From Planctomycetota bacterium (lineage in GTDB: Bacteria > Planctomycetota > E44-bin39), in contig SOJX01000113.1 in the NCBI GenBank assembly GCA_004376375.1, positions 1 to 64,000 of the forward strand: a stretch of DNA of 64,000 bases. Direction: 5' to 3'. The position numbers were made by a program, and so were the translations under genes. Of the stretch, positions 32,339-41,035 are shown in pieces. The notes under the pieces were generated by a model. The model ran no database searches. It saw only the letters and a list, made by a program, of their open reading frames with translations, and was not told the origin of the DNA. Position 1 is the stretch's first letter; each line of letters begins with the position of its first letter.

Positions 32339-32361
32339 GCGCCCGGCCAAAAGCCGGGCGC
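32339..32361 (+). terminator. Rho-independent terminator after the lysine-rich gene
   Basis: A perfect 9-bp stem (GCGCCCGGC / GCCGGGCGC) with a CAAAA loop, followed by TGGCATTTT. It lies 43 bases beyond the stop codon. Confidence 0.75.
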
Positions 32362-32531
32362 TGGCATTTTAATTCGGTCCGGCGTTTCAATGATCGCCCG
32401 AATCGACAAAAAGAGAGCATTTTTCAGTATCGCTTTCTCTTATTAAATTTTTTGCTCGCAATTTTACTGCTGATATTGATAAAATTATTGATGTTATACG
32501 TACGCAGCAATACTTTTTCAGGGGTCTGGCT

Positions 32532-32903
32532 ATGGCGGCAAGCGGCTCTGAAAGGCTCAGCACCGTGCTGTTGATCGGGCGCGACTATGCGATCGAGAAG
32601 GAACTGGGCGCGCTGAAACTTGAGAGGCGGGGAGAGCAGAAACGCCGCGAGTCATGGTACGTCAGCTCGCATAAGCCCACCGGCAACCCGGAGGAGGACC
32701 GCTACTACCGCGTCGTGTGGGAGCGGGGAGACGTTATCCAGAGGCTGACCTTCGACCGCGATTTCTTCGCCGTCGGCGACCTCATGAACCTTGTTACAAT
32801 CTATGGCGGCAGGATCTTCACCGCTTCCGATCTCGCCGCTTTCAAGGACGGCAAGGACCCTCTCTTCGAGAAGCGCAAACAATCCTACGAAACCCCATTC
32901 TAA
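32532..32903 (+). CDS. Hypothetical protein (123 aa)
   Basis: A 123-residue soluble protein with no signal peptide or membrane segment. It contains RESWYVSSHKPTGNPEEDRYYRVVWERGDVIQRLTFDRDFFAVGDLMNL, suggesting alternating beta strands, and ends in a charged tail. I do not recognise a family. The ATG at 32532 is preceded by GGGG at modest spacing. It is convergent with gspF (ends 31 bp apart). The composition is protein-like, so it is probably real. Confidence 0.55.
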   Translation: MAASGSERLSTVLLIGRDYAIEKELGALKLERRGEQKRRESWYVSSHKPTGNPEEDRYYRVVWERGDVIQRLTFDRDFFAVGDLMNLVTIYGGRIFTASDLAAFKDGKDPLFEKRKQSYETPF

Positions 32904-32934
32904 TAATTTCGGATTGCAGATTGAGGATTTGGCT

Positions 32935-34149
32935 CTACCTTCGGCTGGTGACCTGGGTCAGTGGGAGGATGATCGATATTACGATGAAGCCGACGATGCT
33001 GGCCATGAAGATTATGATAAGCGGTTCGAGCAGCGAAACCATTTTCTGAATCGTCATCTCGATCTCTTCATCATACGCTTCGCTTATTCGTTCGAGTATC
33101 TCGCCGAGCTGTCCCGACTGCTCGCCCACCTCGATCATGTAGCCGATGACAGGGGGGAAGACCCCGGAGCGCTGCAGCGGCGTGGAAATGTCGGCGCCCT
33201 GGATGACTTTTTCATGCACATCGGCGATGACATTGGCGAGCACCCGGTTGCCCACCACATCCTCGACGATTTTGAGCGCCTCGTGCGCGGCGATCCCGGA
33301 CCTGAGCAGCGCGGAGAAGGTAACGGAAAAGCGCGAGATCGCCTGCTTGCGGAACACCTCGCCGACAATCGGTATCTTCAGCTTGAGCGTGTCGAAAATC
33401 AACCGTCCTTTATCGGTGCGGATGAACAGGATGAAGTTTATGCTCAGGAAGAGGATTATGAGAATAATCAGCCACCACTGGGTCCGAATAAAGTTGGTGA
33501 TTCCAAGAAGTATCTGTGTCGGGAGCGGCAGCGCCTTGCCCTGCTTCTCGAGGATCTTGGTCACCTTCGGCACGACGAAAGTTACGAGGAATATTACGAC
33601 GCCGATGGAGAGGAATATCATCACAATCGGGTATGCGAGCGCAGCGGATATGCGGTTGCGCAGCCGCGACTGCGCCTGCAGGTAGTCGGCCAGACGCGTG
33701 AGGATTTCTGGAAGGTTTCCCGCTAGCTCTCCCGCGTGGATCATGTTGATGTAGAGGTCGTTGAAGACGTCGCGGTGGAACTCCAGCGCTTCCTTGAGGG
33801 AAAGACCACCCGTAATTTTCTCTCGGATGTCGCGCAGTATGGTCTGCAGTTTTCGCGAGCGCACCTGCTCGATGAGCGGGCCGAGGGCTTTTTCCTGTGG
33901 AATGCCGCTTCTTAGAAGCGTGGCGAACTGCCGGGTGAGGAGCGTGAGTTCGTAATCGTACCGTGCGCTGAAGAAGGGAATCTTGATTTTCCTGGCATTT
34001 TTGTCTTCTTTTTTTACTTCGATGATTCTTGTGACGTGGATCTGCTGCTGTCGCAGTTTTTCGGCGGCATCGCGCGAGGTGTCGGCGTCCATAACGCCTG
34101 TAATCTTGCGCCCTTCAACCGTTATCGCTTCATATTCGAATATGGGCAT
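32935..34149 (-). CDS. gspF: Type II secretion/type IV pilus inner-membrane platform protein
   Basis: A 404-residue GspF/PilC protein with two copies of the T2SSF domain. The N-terminus PIFEYEAITVEGRKITGVMDADTSRDAAEKL is typical, and each copy has the helix pair and a glycine-rich turn (FATLLRSGIPQEKALG; FSALLRSGIAAHEALK). Three membrane helices are present. It anchors the assembly ATPase (GspE, upstream gene) in the inner membrane. No normal ribosome-binding site precedes the ATG; instead an inverted heptamer array fills the gap to gspE. The last gene of gspD-E-F; pseudopilin genes are not in the window. Confidence 0.92.
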   Translation of the reverse strand: MPIFEYEAITVEGRKITGVMDADTSRDAAEKLRQQQIHVTRIIEVKKEDKNARKIKIPFFSARYDYELTLLTRQFATLLRSGIPQEKALGPLIEQVRSRKLQTILRDIREKITGGLSLKEALEFHRDVFNDLYINMIHAGELAGNLPEILTRLADYLQAQSRLRNRISAALAYPIVMIFLSIGVVIFLVTFVVPKVTKILEKQGKALPLPTQILLGITNFIRTQWWLIILIILFLSINFILFIRTDKGRLIFDTLKLKIPIVGEVFRKQAISRFSVTFSALLRSGIAAHEALKIVEDVVGNRVLANVIADVHEKVIQGADISTPLQRSGVFPPVIGYMIEVGEQSGQLGEILERISEAYDEEIEMTIQKMVSLLEPLIIIFMASIVGFIVISIILPLTQVTSRR

Positions 34150-34153
34150 AATA

Positions 34154-34226
34154 ATCAGCTGTCAGCCGTCAGCTATCAGCGGTCAGCATATTAATTAAGC
34201 TGATGGCTGACTGCTGAGGGCTGAGT
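34154..34226. repeat. Inverted heptamer arrays (TCAGC / GCTGA)
   Basis: Five 7-bp units on the left (ATCAGCT, GTCAGCC, GTCAGCT, ATCAGCG, GTCAGCA; 34154-34188), an AT-rich spacer (34189-34198), then four units on the right (GCTGATG, GCTGACT, GCTGAGG, GCTGAGT; 34199-34226). The arms are reverse complements in register, so RNA or DNA could fold into a long imperfect hairpin. It fills the gspE-gspF gap, 5 bases from each gene. Confidence 0.88.
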
Positions 34227-34231
34227 GCTTA

Positions 34232-35950
34232 TTAGGATACGTCCATCTGTGTTACGCGCAGCACTTCCTCGATAGTGGTAATCCCCCGCACTACTTTCTT
34301 GGCGCCGTCCATCCTCAGGGTTTCAAAATTGTCGTAGTTGACGGCGTCCTGCTTTAATTTAGTCGACGATGTCCTCTCGATAACCTGGTCGCGGATGCGC
34401 TCGTTCATCTCCAGAACTTCGTAAATAGCCGTCCGGTCCAGGTATCCGGTCTGGACGCAGTGGAAGCAACCTTCGCCGCGGTAGAGCTTGTTGTCGGGGA
34501 TATCGTTTCTATCAATGGCGATGTGCTTGAGCTCCTCGTCGGACGGCGTGTACGAGGTCTTGCACTTTTCGCAGACGAGCCGGACGAGCCGTTGCGCGAT
34601 GCTGCCGATGAGCGAGCTTGCCACGAGGTACGGCTCGATGGCGAAGTGGAGCAGCCTCGCGATTGCGCCGGCTGCATCGTTGGTATGGAGCGTTGAAAGC
34701 ACGAGGTGGCCGGTCAGTGCGGCCTGGGTCGCCATCTTCGCAGTTTCCTCGTCGCGAACTTCGCCGACCATTATAATGTCCGGGTCCTGGCGCAGAAAGT
34801 GCCTGAGCGCGACCGCGAACGTGAGCCCCTTGGCCGGTATGACCTGGATCTGGGAGACGTCTTTGAGCTGGTATTCGATCGGGTCTTCGATCGTGAGCGT
34901 GTTCAATTCCTGCGTGTTGATTTTCGCAAGGGCCGCGTACAGGGTCGTCGTTTTGCCGGAGCCGGTCGGGCCGGTAACGAACACCATGCCGTGGCTTTTC
35001 GTGATGAAGTTCTTGACCTGTTCCAGCTTTTTGCCGACGAGACCTATTTCCGCGAGCTCATAGAACCGCGCTGTCTTATCGAGCAGCCTGAGTACGAGCC
35101 TTTCGCCATGCGACGTGGGAACGTCGGAGATGCGGATGTCGACCTCGCTGTCGCCCACCTTGATGCTCGTACCGCCGTCCTGCGCCTTTCGCCGGTCGGC
35201 GATATCCATGCCTCCCATAACCTTGACGCGGCTGATGACTGCTTCCTGCGCCCGTCTCGGGATGGCTTTTACGTCGCGGAGGATGCCGTCAACCCGGTAG
35301 CGGACCTGCAAACGCTCCTCGTAGGGCTGGAAATGGATGTCGGTTGCGCGGCTTTTAAGCGCGTCGAAAAGGATGTCGTTTACGAGCTTGATAATCGGGG
35401 GCGCGGCGTGGGACTGGAGGATATCGGTCTTCTGCATGAGTATGTCCTCGGACATTATATCCTCGTCCTGCACGTCCTTGAGGAACTCGTCCACGTCCTT
35501 TGTGGAGGACTGGTAGAATTTGTTTATCAGCGCGGTAATCTCGCCCCTCGGCGCGAGCGCAAGGTCAACCGGCTCGCCAAGCATTGATTCCATTTCGTCT
35601 ATCGCGTAGACGTCGAGCGGGTTGGCCGTTACGACGATCAAGAGACCGTCTTTCTCGTCGATGCCGGCGAGGTTATATTTGCGGGAGAAGTGGACCGGTA
35701 CGCGCTCCATGAACTTTTGGGGAATTTCGTAGTCGGTAAGGGTTTCATATTTTTCCATGCCGAGGGTGTTGGCCAGAAACTTCAGGAGTTCTTCCTCAGA
35801 CAGGATGTTTTTTGAGAGGAGGAAATGGTCGAACGGCTCGTTGGCGGCTGCGGCCGCGGATTCGTACTCTTCCAGTTGGTGCCGGTCCATGATTCCCTTT
35901 TCAACCAGCCCTATGAAAATGTTGCTTGTGTTTTCGGCTTGCGCGTCCAT
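34232..35950 (-). CDS. gspE: Type II secretion/type IV pilus assembly ATPase
   Basis: A 572-residue GspE/PilB ATPase. An N-terminal domain (about 1-140) of the MshEN/GspE-N kind is followed by the ATPase core with Walker A GPTGSGKTTTLYA, the Asp box TIEDPIEYQ and Walker B DIIMVGEVRDEET. A tetra-Cys zinc site is present (CEKC and, about 35 residues later, CFHC). It powers pseudopilus or pilus assembly on the cytoplasmic face. ATG 35948-35950 is chosen over a TTG-type start 19 codons earlier because GGAG lies 9 bases upstream and the longer form would begin inside the repeat at 35976. Confidence 0.93.
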   Translation of the reverse strand: MDAQAENTSNIFIGLVEKGIMDRHQLEEYESAAAAANEPFDHFLLSKNILSEEELLKFLANTLGMEKYETLTDYEIPQKFMERVPVHFSRKYNLAGIDEKDGLLIVVTANPLDVYAIDEMESMLGEPVDLALAPRGEITALINKFYQSSTKDVDEFLKDVQDEDIMSEDILMQKTDILQSHAAPPIIKLVNDILFDALKSRATDIHFQPYEERLQVRYRVDGILRDVKAIPRRAQEAVISRVKVMGGMDIADRRKAQDGGTSIKVGDSEVDIRISDVPTSHGERLVLRLLDKTARFYELAEIGLVGKKLEQVKNFITKSHGMVFVTGPTGSGKTTTLYAALAKINTQELNTLTIEDPIEYQLKDVSQIQVIPAKGLTFAVALRHFLRQDPDIIMVGEVRDEETAKMATQAALTGHLVLSTLHTNDAAGAIARLLHFAIEPYLVASSLIGSIAQRLVRLVCEKCKTSYTPSDEELKHIAIDRNDIPDNKLYRGEGCFHCVQTGYLDRTAIYEVLEMNERIRDQVIERTSSTKLKQDAVNYDNFETLRMDGAKKVVRGITTIEEVLRVTQMDVS

Positions 35951-35975
35951 GTGAAGATGCTCCACGGCAGCCTTT

Positions 35976-36034
35976 TGTAGGCGCGGCACTCTTGCCGCGC
36001 AATCCATTATGCCCGACAGGAGTGTCAGGCCTAC
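35976..36034. repeat. TGTAGG-type element, copy 3 (double hairpin)
   Basis: Bounded by TGTAGG and CCTAC, with hairpins GCGCGGC/GCCGCGC and GCCCGACA/TGTCAGGC joined by AATCCATTAT. The UAG stop codon of gspD lies in its right terminal repeat. The reverse complement of the copy at 47327 aligns with it along its length, with paired changes in the stems. Confidence 0.88.
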
Positions 36035-38109
36035 TCGGTGACTTTCTTGAAATAACCTCCGAAAAGGCCGGCGGCCGTTTCGCGCAGCTCCTTGTAGGCG
36101 TGCGAGGTCTTATGCTTGTGCGTTTCCTCGAGGTCCCATTTCTGGAGGATGGAAATCTCGTCCGCCTTGGCACCCTTCGATTCCGCATCCCTCATAAAGC
36201 GCTGCGATATCTCCGTCAGGCCCTGGTCATCTATAAGGATATGCGGAGTAATGAAGATGTAAAGGTTTTTCTTGCGCTTTGATATCGAGCGGCTGCGGAA
36301 AAGCCAGCCGATAATCGGGATGTCGCCGAAAAACGGGACCTTGGAGACGGACTCGTCTTCCTTTGTCGAGGTCAGGCCGCCGATTATAATCATCTGCCGG
36401 TTCGGCACGTTGACCTCGCCCTTGATGGAGCGGCTGTTCTTTTCCGGCGGAATGCTTCCTCCGCTGACCGCGCCTACGAAATCCTCGATCGTAAGGTTGA
36501 CTTCGAGGCGCAGGTAGTTGCCTTCGTTGATATGGGGAGTGATGGTGAGCGTGATTCCCGCTTCCTGGTAACCGCCGAAGGTCGTGCGCGTCTGGTTGGT
36601 GGACGTGTCCGTCGTCGTTACGACCGGCACCTGGTCCGTTACTTTTATTTCCCCCTCGTGGTTGTTATTCGTCAGGAGCCGGGGGGACGAAAGAATGTTG
36701 ACGTCGGAGTTGGTCCTGAAAAACTGCAGCAGGAGCGGCATGCGGAGGATTTCTTCCTTGAACAGCCATATCGTACCGCCGCCTTCCGCCGGCAATGCCG
36801 GTGTCTTTGTCAACTCCTCGAAGTCGGGTGCGCTGAGGCCGAACAGGGACGCGCCCGCCGCCCTGAAGCCTTCGGATGCGAGATCGATGGTCGAGAGCTC
36901 GACGGCGGCGTTGAACTTTGATTCGGCCGAGACTTCGATGATTGCGGCTTCAATAAGCACCTGCGGGCGGCGTATGTCGAGCTGCTCGATTATGTGGACA
37001 ATCTCCGCGTATTGCTGCCTGCCTGCCTCGATGATAAGTGAGTTGGTTTCCGGCTCGGCGACGACGCGCACCTGTACGTTTTGTGCGCCCTGGGCGCCCG
37101 GCCGGGCGGGTGTGCGTGCGCGGCCGCCGCGGCTCGCACCCGGCACCGTTCCTATTACCGAGCCGGAAAGTATCTGCTGCAGGGCCTGGCCCAGCTTCTG
37201 GGCGTCCTGGTGCTTCAGCGGATAGACGTGGATCAGGCCTCCCTTGATCTCAAGTTCCACGTCGAGTTCTTTAATAATACGTTCTACTTCAACGTACTTT
37301 TCCTCTATCGCCATAATAATCAGCTTGTTTGTGCGCATGTCGGCCACGATTTGCGCGTCGGGCAGCAGCGCCTTTCCGCCGGCCTGCACGCCCCCGCGTG
37401 TCATTGAGGCCCGGCGGCGCTGTATCAGGTTTGTGAGCGTATTCGCCATTTCCGAGGCGTCGGCATGTATCAGTTGAACAGTGTACAGCTTGACGTCCTC
37501 TGGCGGGATGTCCATCGCCTTGATGATCTTGCGGTAATACTTAAGGTTGGGCGCGAAGTCGCGAAGGATAAGTATGGGGTGTCCCCGTACGGCCAGAACC
37601 GAACCGGCGCCCGCCCGGTCGATTATGCGGGTGTTCAGTGCGCGGTCGATTTCCTGCGGGTTGGCGTACTTGACGTGCACGACCTGTGTATAAATGAAGT
37701 TTCTATCCGGAATTTCCTCGTCTTCATCTACAATCGGCGTCGGCCCTACCCGCAGCGGTCGAAGGTTTCTCTGGTCGAATATTTTGATGACTTCCCGGCC
37801 GTCGATAATCTTGTGCTCGAGGGTGAATCCGTTGACATCGAGTATGGCCACCAGTACGCCATAGGTCGCTTCCACGTCGGAAACGAACTCGATGGTCTTG
37901 GCCATGGCTGCGCCGGAGTGGGGCAGAACAGGTTTGCCGGTCAGCTTCGAGAGATGAGAGAATATCGCCTGAATCGTAAGCCTGGTGCCCGGCGTTATTC
38001 TGATGGTTGGCGGCTCTTCTGGCTTGGCCGGCTCCCCGGCGTTTGTTGGCGCTGCCAGAATACCGATAATCGCCACGATTAGCGGTATAAGCATGATCCG
38101 TTTTAGCAT
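36031..38109 (-). CDS. gspD: Type II secretion/type IV pilus outer-membrane secretin
   Basis: A 692-residue secretin with signal peptide (LIPLIVAIIGILAAPTNA). N-terminal STN/N0-like and KH-like N domains (about 45-330), each with FIYTQVVHVKYAN-type and LYTVQLIHADASEMANTL-type strands, lead to the secretin domain, which ends with VPFFGDIPIIGWLFRSRS and LYIFITPHIL. A Gly/Ala/Pro-rich loop (about 330-350) lies between N domains, as in other GspD. It forms the outer-membrane gate. First gene of gspD-E-F; the stop codon UAG falls inside a hairpin repeat. No pilotin gene is visible. Confidence 0.92.
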   Translation of the reverse strand: MLKRIMLIPLIVAIIGILAAPTNAGEPAKPEEPPTIRITPGTRLTIQAIFSHLSKLTGKPVLPHSGAAMAKTIEFVSDVEATYGVLVAILDVNGFTLEHKIIDGREVIKIFDQRNLRPLRVGPTPIVDEDEEIPDRNFIYTQVVHVKYANPQEIDRALNTRIIDRAGAGSVLAVRGHPILILRDFAPNLKYYRKIIKAMDIPPEDVKLYTVQLIHADASEMANTLTNLIQRRRASMTRGGVQAGGKALLPDAQIVADMRTNKLIIMAIEEKYVEVERIIKELDVELEIKGGLIHVYPLKHQDAQKLGQALQQILSGSVIGTVPGASRGGRARTPARPGAQGAQNVQVRVVAEPETNSLIIEAGRQQYAEIVHIIEQLDIRRPQVLIEAAIIEVSAESKFNAAVELSTIDLASEGFRAAGASLFGLSAPDFEELTKTPALPAEGGGTIWLFKEEILRMPLLLQFFRTNSDVNILSSPRLLTNNNHEGEIKVTDQVPVVTTTDTSTNQTRTTFGGYQEAGITLTITPHINEGNYLRLEVNLTIEDFVGAVSGGSIPPEKNSRSIKGEVNVPNRQMIIIGGLTSTKEDESVSKVPFFGDIPIIGWLFRSRSISKRKKNLYIFITPHILIDDQGLTEISQRFMRDAESKGAKADEISILQKWDLEETHKHKTSHAYKELRETAAGLFGGYFKKVTE

Positions 38110-38435
38110 TGGGCGCTGCCTTTCAGTATCACCAGATGGGCGCTGCCGCCCTCCGGATACAAAATGCTCGAACCCTTATTCCCACAATAAATTGCGACAC
38201 AAATTCCCCTCTGGGAGCTCCGTGTGCTATCTTTTGTACCGTTCAGAGGTTATCGAGGTTCAATAAAAATCCGCCTTTTCGGGAGGCTGTTTTATAGCGC
38301 TCCCGGAGCAAGAAATATACAGGAAAATGGAAATTTATCCTTTTCGGGAACCCTGTGAATTTGGTAGCGTCTAAGGTCTCAGGGCAGGCAAAACCGCCTT
38401 TGAAACACGAATTGACAATTATGGTGGAGACAGTC
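38110..38435. other. Divergent intergenic region, 326 bp
   Basis: Between gspD (minus) and the first DUF4139-like gene (plus). It holds a CGGGAG/CTCCCG stem near 38279-38307 but no strong promoter pair that I can place with confidence. No gene is seen. Confidence 0.5.
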
Positions 38436-39776
38436 ATGAGACGATACTCGTTACTTTTAGCCGTGTTTGCCATGCTGATAGGAATCGTATCCAGCGATTC
38501 TCCGGTCCTGGCCGACGCCGGGCTTGTTACGATTCCCAAACGCGGCTCTGTCCAGCTTACGATTTACAACAGCGAAGACATAACGCTGGTCAGGGAGCGC
38601 CGCAAGATAACGTTGAAAAAGGGCGTCAACATAATAGAATTCGCGTGGGCGGGCACGCTGATCGACCCGACCTCCGCCGAGTTCAAGGTATTAAACAAGT
38701 CCGACAAGGTTGAGGTGTTGGACGTATCGTATCCGCCCAACCGTCACGACGCTTTGCGCTGGACGGTGAATGCGGACGTGTCGGACGAATACCTTGTCCA
38801 GACCGAGTATTTCACTTCAGGCATAACCTGGCGCAGCGACTATGTTCTTATTGCGGACCCGGATGAGGAGAAACTCTATTTCCGTAACAACGTGACCGTA
38901 GTAAACAATTGTGGTGAGGATTATCCTGATGCCCAGACGCGCCTCGTCGTCGGCACGATAAATCTGGTTGAAAAAATCCGCGCCCTTGCCCAACCTTACC
39001 CCAAGCCGGGGAAACCGACGCCAAAGAGAGAATATAAACGGAAACTCAGGAAAGCCGAAGAATTGATGGATAAGGCGCCGACGGGTCGGGCAGGGGGTGC
39101 CTTCAGAGCTCAGAAAGCGAAAAAGATTGTCAAGGAAGGCCTTTCGGAATACTTTATTTACACGATCGAAGGAACCGAGACCATTCCAAACAGGTGGTCG
39201 AAAAAACTCAAGAGCCTCGAAGGGAAAGATATTCCTTTCGAGCTTTTTTACCGCTTCGATACCCGCAAGTACGGCAACAAACCCGTCAAGTGCTATAAGC
39301 TGAAAAACGACAAAAAACACAAGCTCGGCGAAACGCCGCTCCCGGACGGCTCGATAAGAGTGTTTAAAAAAGTCAAGGATTCGGACGATCTGTCTTATCT
39401 CGGCCAGGCGACGACGAAATACGTCCCCATCGACAGCGAGATCGAGGTCAACCTCGGCGCCGACGATATCGTCACCACCGACTTCAAGAAAACGAATTAC
39501 CGTGTAGAGAACCTGAACTTCGATCGCTGGGGAAGGGTCGCTGGTTACGACACGGCCGATGAGTATACCGTAAAGGTGAAAAATTTCGGGAAGAAAGCGA
39601 CCCGGCTCGAGATGATGCGCTACTTCAGCGGCGATTTCGATCTCAAGACGGATGCGAAGATCGAGAAGATGAATGCGAACGAATACAAGTTCCACATTGA
39701 TATACCCGCCGGCGGCGAGGTGAAGTTCGACTACAAAATCACCACCCGCCACGGCACGAACCGGAAGAAGAAATAA
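38436..39776 (+). CDS. DUF4139-like exported protein, first of three tandem paralogues
   Basis: A 446-residue exported protein (signal peptide LLLAVFAMLIGIVSSDSPVLA). The N-terminal VQLTIYNSEDITLVRERRKI with a following IDPTSAEF, and the central YFTSGITWRSDYVLIAD and YPDAQTRLVVGTINL, fit the DUF4139 family of beta-rich envelope proteins, whose function is not established. It closely resembles the third gene (41036) throughout. A basic linker (about 205-265) differs most between copies. ATG 38436 has TGGAG 6 bases upstream and directly precedes the signal peptide. Confidence 0.78.
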   Translation: MRRYSLLLAVFAMLIGIVSSDSPVLADAGLVTIPKRGSVQLTIYNSEDITLVRERRKITLKKGVNIIEFAWAGTLIDPTSAEFKVLNKSDKVEVLDVSYPPNRHDALRWTVNADVSDEYLVQTEYFTSGITWRSDYVLIADPDEEKLYFRNNVTVVNNCGEDYPDAQTRLVVGTINLVEKIRALAQPYPKPGKPTPKREYKRKLRKAEELMDKAPTGRAGGAFRAQKAKKIVKEGLSEYFIYTIEGTETIPNRWSKKLKSLEGKDIPFELFYRFDTRKYGNKPVKCYKLKNDKKHKLGETPLPDGSIRVFKKVKDSDDLSYLGQATTKYVPIDSEIEVNLGADDIVTTDFKKTNYRVENLNFDRWGRVAGYDTADEYTVKVKNFGKKATRLEMMRYFSGDFDLKTDAKIEKMNANEYKFHIDIPAGGEVKFDYKITTRHGTNRKKK

Positions 39777-39833
39777 GGACAAAACGAACAAATTTGATCG
39801 ATTTGATCAAAAACCTCTATGAAAGGAGAAGCC

Positions 39834-41000
39834 ATGAAACGGAAAATTCTAATCGGCTGTGTGCTGGCGGGAGCGATGATGTTCACGCTCCTGGTTCCAG
39901 TGGACGCGCGCATTAAGCTCGTAACGAAGCCGGGCCGCGACAGCGTCAGCATACGCCTCGACAACAAGCGCTACACGCTTGTGGAAGAGGAGCGGACGGT
40001 GCCGCTCCAGACCGGGACCAACCGCCTCGATTTCTCGTGGGCCAACATCAGGATCGACAAGGAATCCATCCTCATCCGGGTGGTCGAAAAACCGAAAGGC
40101 GCGAAAGAGGTCAACGTCCTCTCGCAGTCGTACCCGCCGGGCGAGAACGCGCTCGTCTGGGACGTCTCGACCGACGCGCCCGGACCTTGCCGCATCCGCA
40201 TCAGCTATCTCCTCTTTAACCTGAACCGCGTGGTTTCGTACCGCGCCATTGCCGAGAAGGACGAGAAGAAAATGGTCTTCAAGACCTACCTCAAGCTGCG
40301 TAACTTCTCTGGAGAGGATTTCGAGCAGGCCGTGATCCACGTCGGGTACGGCGAGAATTTCAAGAAATCCATGAAAAACGGCGAATCGAAGCAGATGCTT
40401 TCCGCGAAGCATGCCGATGTGCCAATCGTGAAGACCTACACCTATGATTACAGCAAGTACGGCGGCAAGACGCCGATGCACTACAAGATCGTAAACGACG
40501 GAAAGAACCAGCTCGGAAAGTATGCGCTCCAGGTCGGCAAGGCGCGGATCTTCATCATCAAGGACCCGAAGTCCCGCGACACCGCTTTCCTCGGCGAGGA
40601 CTGGTTGAGGGGCGAGACCGGAGATATCTGCCCGATCGGCGGCGAGGCGAAGCTGTTCCTCGGCCTCGCGCAGGACATCAAGGTCAACGCCGACGAGCTT
40701 ACGCCCGTCCGCGCGCCCCAGCGCATGTTCTACGAGGAGGTAAACAAGCGCGGCAACGCCTACAACCTCCGCGAGCGCTACAAGCTCGAGATAAAGAACT
40801 TCAAGAAGGAAGACATCGTCCTGGATTGCATCGTCCACATCGATAACATGGGCCGCGACTGCTACTGGGAAATGGAGGAGAAGACTCACGAGTACGAGAA
40901 GAAGGACTACCGCACCCTCATTTTCCACGTGAAGGTCCCCAAGGGCGGAAAGCCCGTCGAAGTCGTGTACCAGTACCTTAAAAAGAACCTCTGGCGATAA
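39834..41000 (+). CDS. DUF4139-like exported protein, second and most divergent paralogue
   Basis: A 388-residue exported protein (signal peptide ILIGCVLAGAMMFTLLVPVDA). It keeps the overall order of its neighbours (DSVSIRLDNKRYTLVEEER, then IDKESILIRVVEK, then FSGEDFEQAVIHVGYG and a C-terminal VKVPKGGKPVEVVYQY) but lacks the VTIPKR start and the long basic linker and is shorter by about 55 residues. It therefore diverged early from the pair that flanks it. GGAG lies 7 bases before ATG 39834. The spacing to the third gene is 35 bp, so the three are probably one operon. Confidence 0.72.
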   Translation: MKRKILIGCVLAGAMMFTLLVPVDARIKLVTKPGRDSVSIRLDNKRYTLVEEERTVPLQTGTNRLDFSWANIRIDKESILIRVVEKPKGAKEVNVLSQSYPPGENALVWDVSTDAPGPCRIRISYLLFNLNRVVSYRAIAEKDEKKMVFKTYLKLRNFSGEDFEQAVIHVGYGENFKKSMKNGESKQMLSAKHADVPIVKTYTYDYSKYGGKTPMHYKIVNDGKNQLGKYALQVGKARIFIIKDPKSRDTAFLGEDWLRGETGDICPIGGEAKLFLGLAQDIKVNADELTPVRAPQRMFYEEVNKRGNAYNLRERYKLEIKNFKKEDIVLDCIVHIDNMGRDCYWEMEEKTHEYEKKDYRTLIFHVKVPKGGKPVEVVYQYLKKNLWR

Positions 41001-41035
41001 CCCGGAAAACCAGAAAAAATCAAAAGGAGGTTCCT

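Noticed and set aside
34154..34226. Possible CRISPR array
   Set aside because: Units are 7 bp without spacers, arms are inverted, and no cas gene is present in the window.
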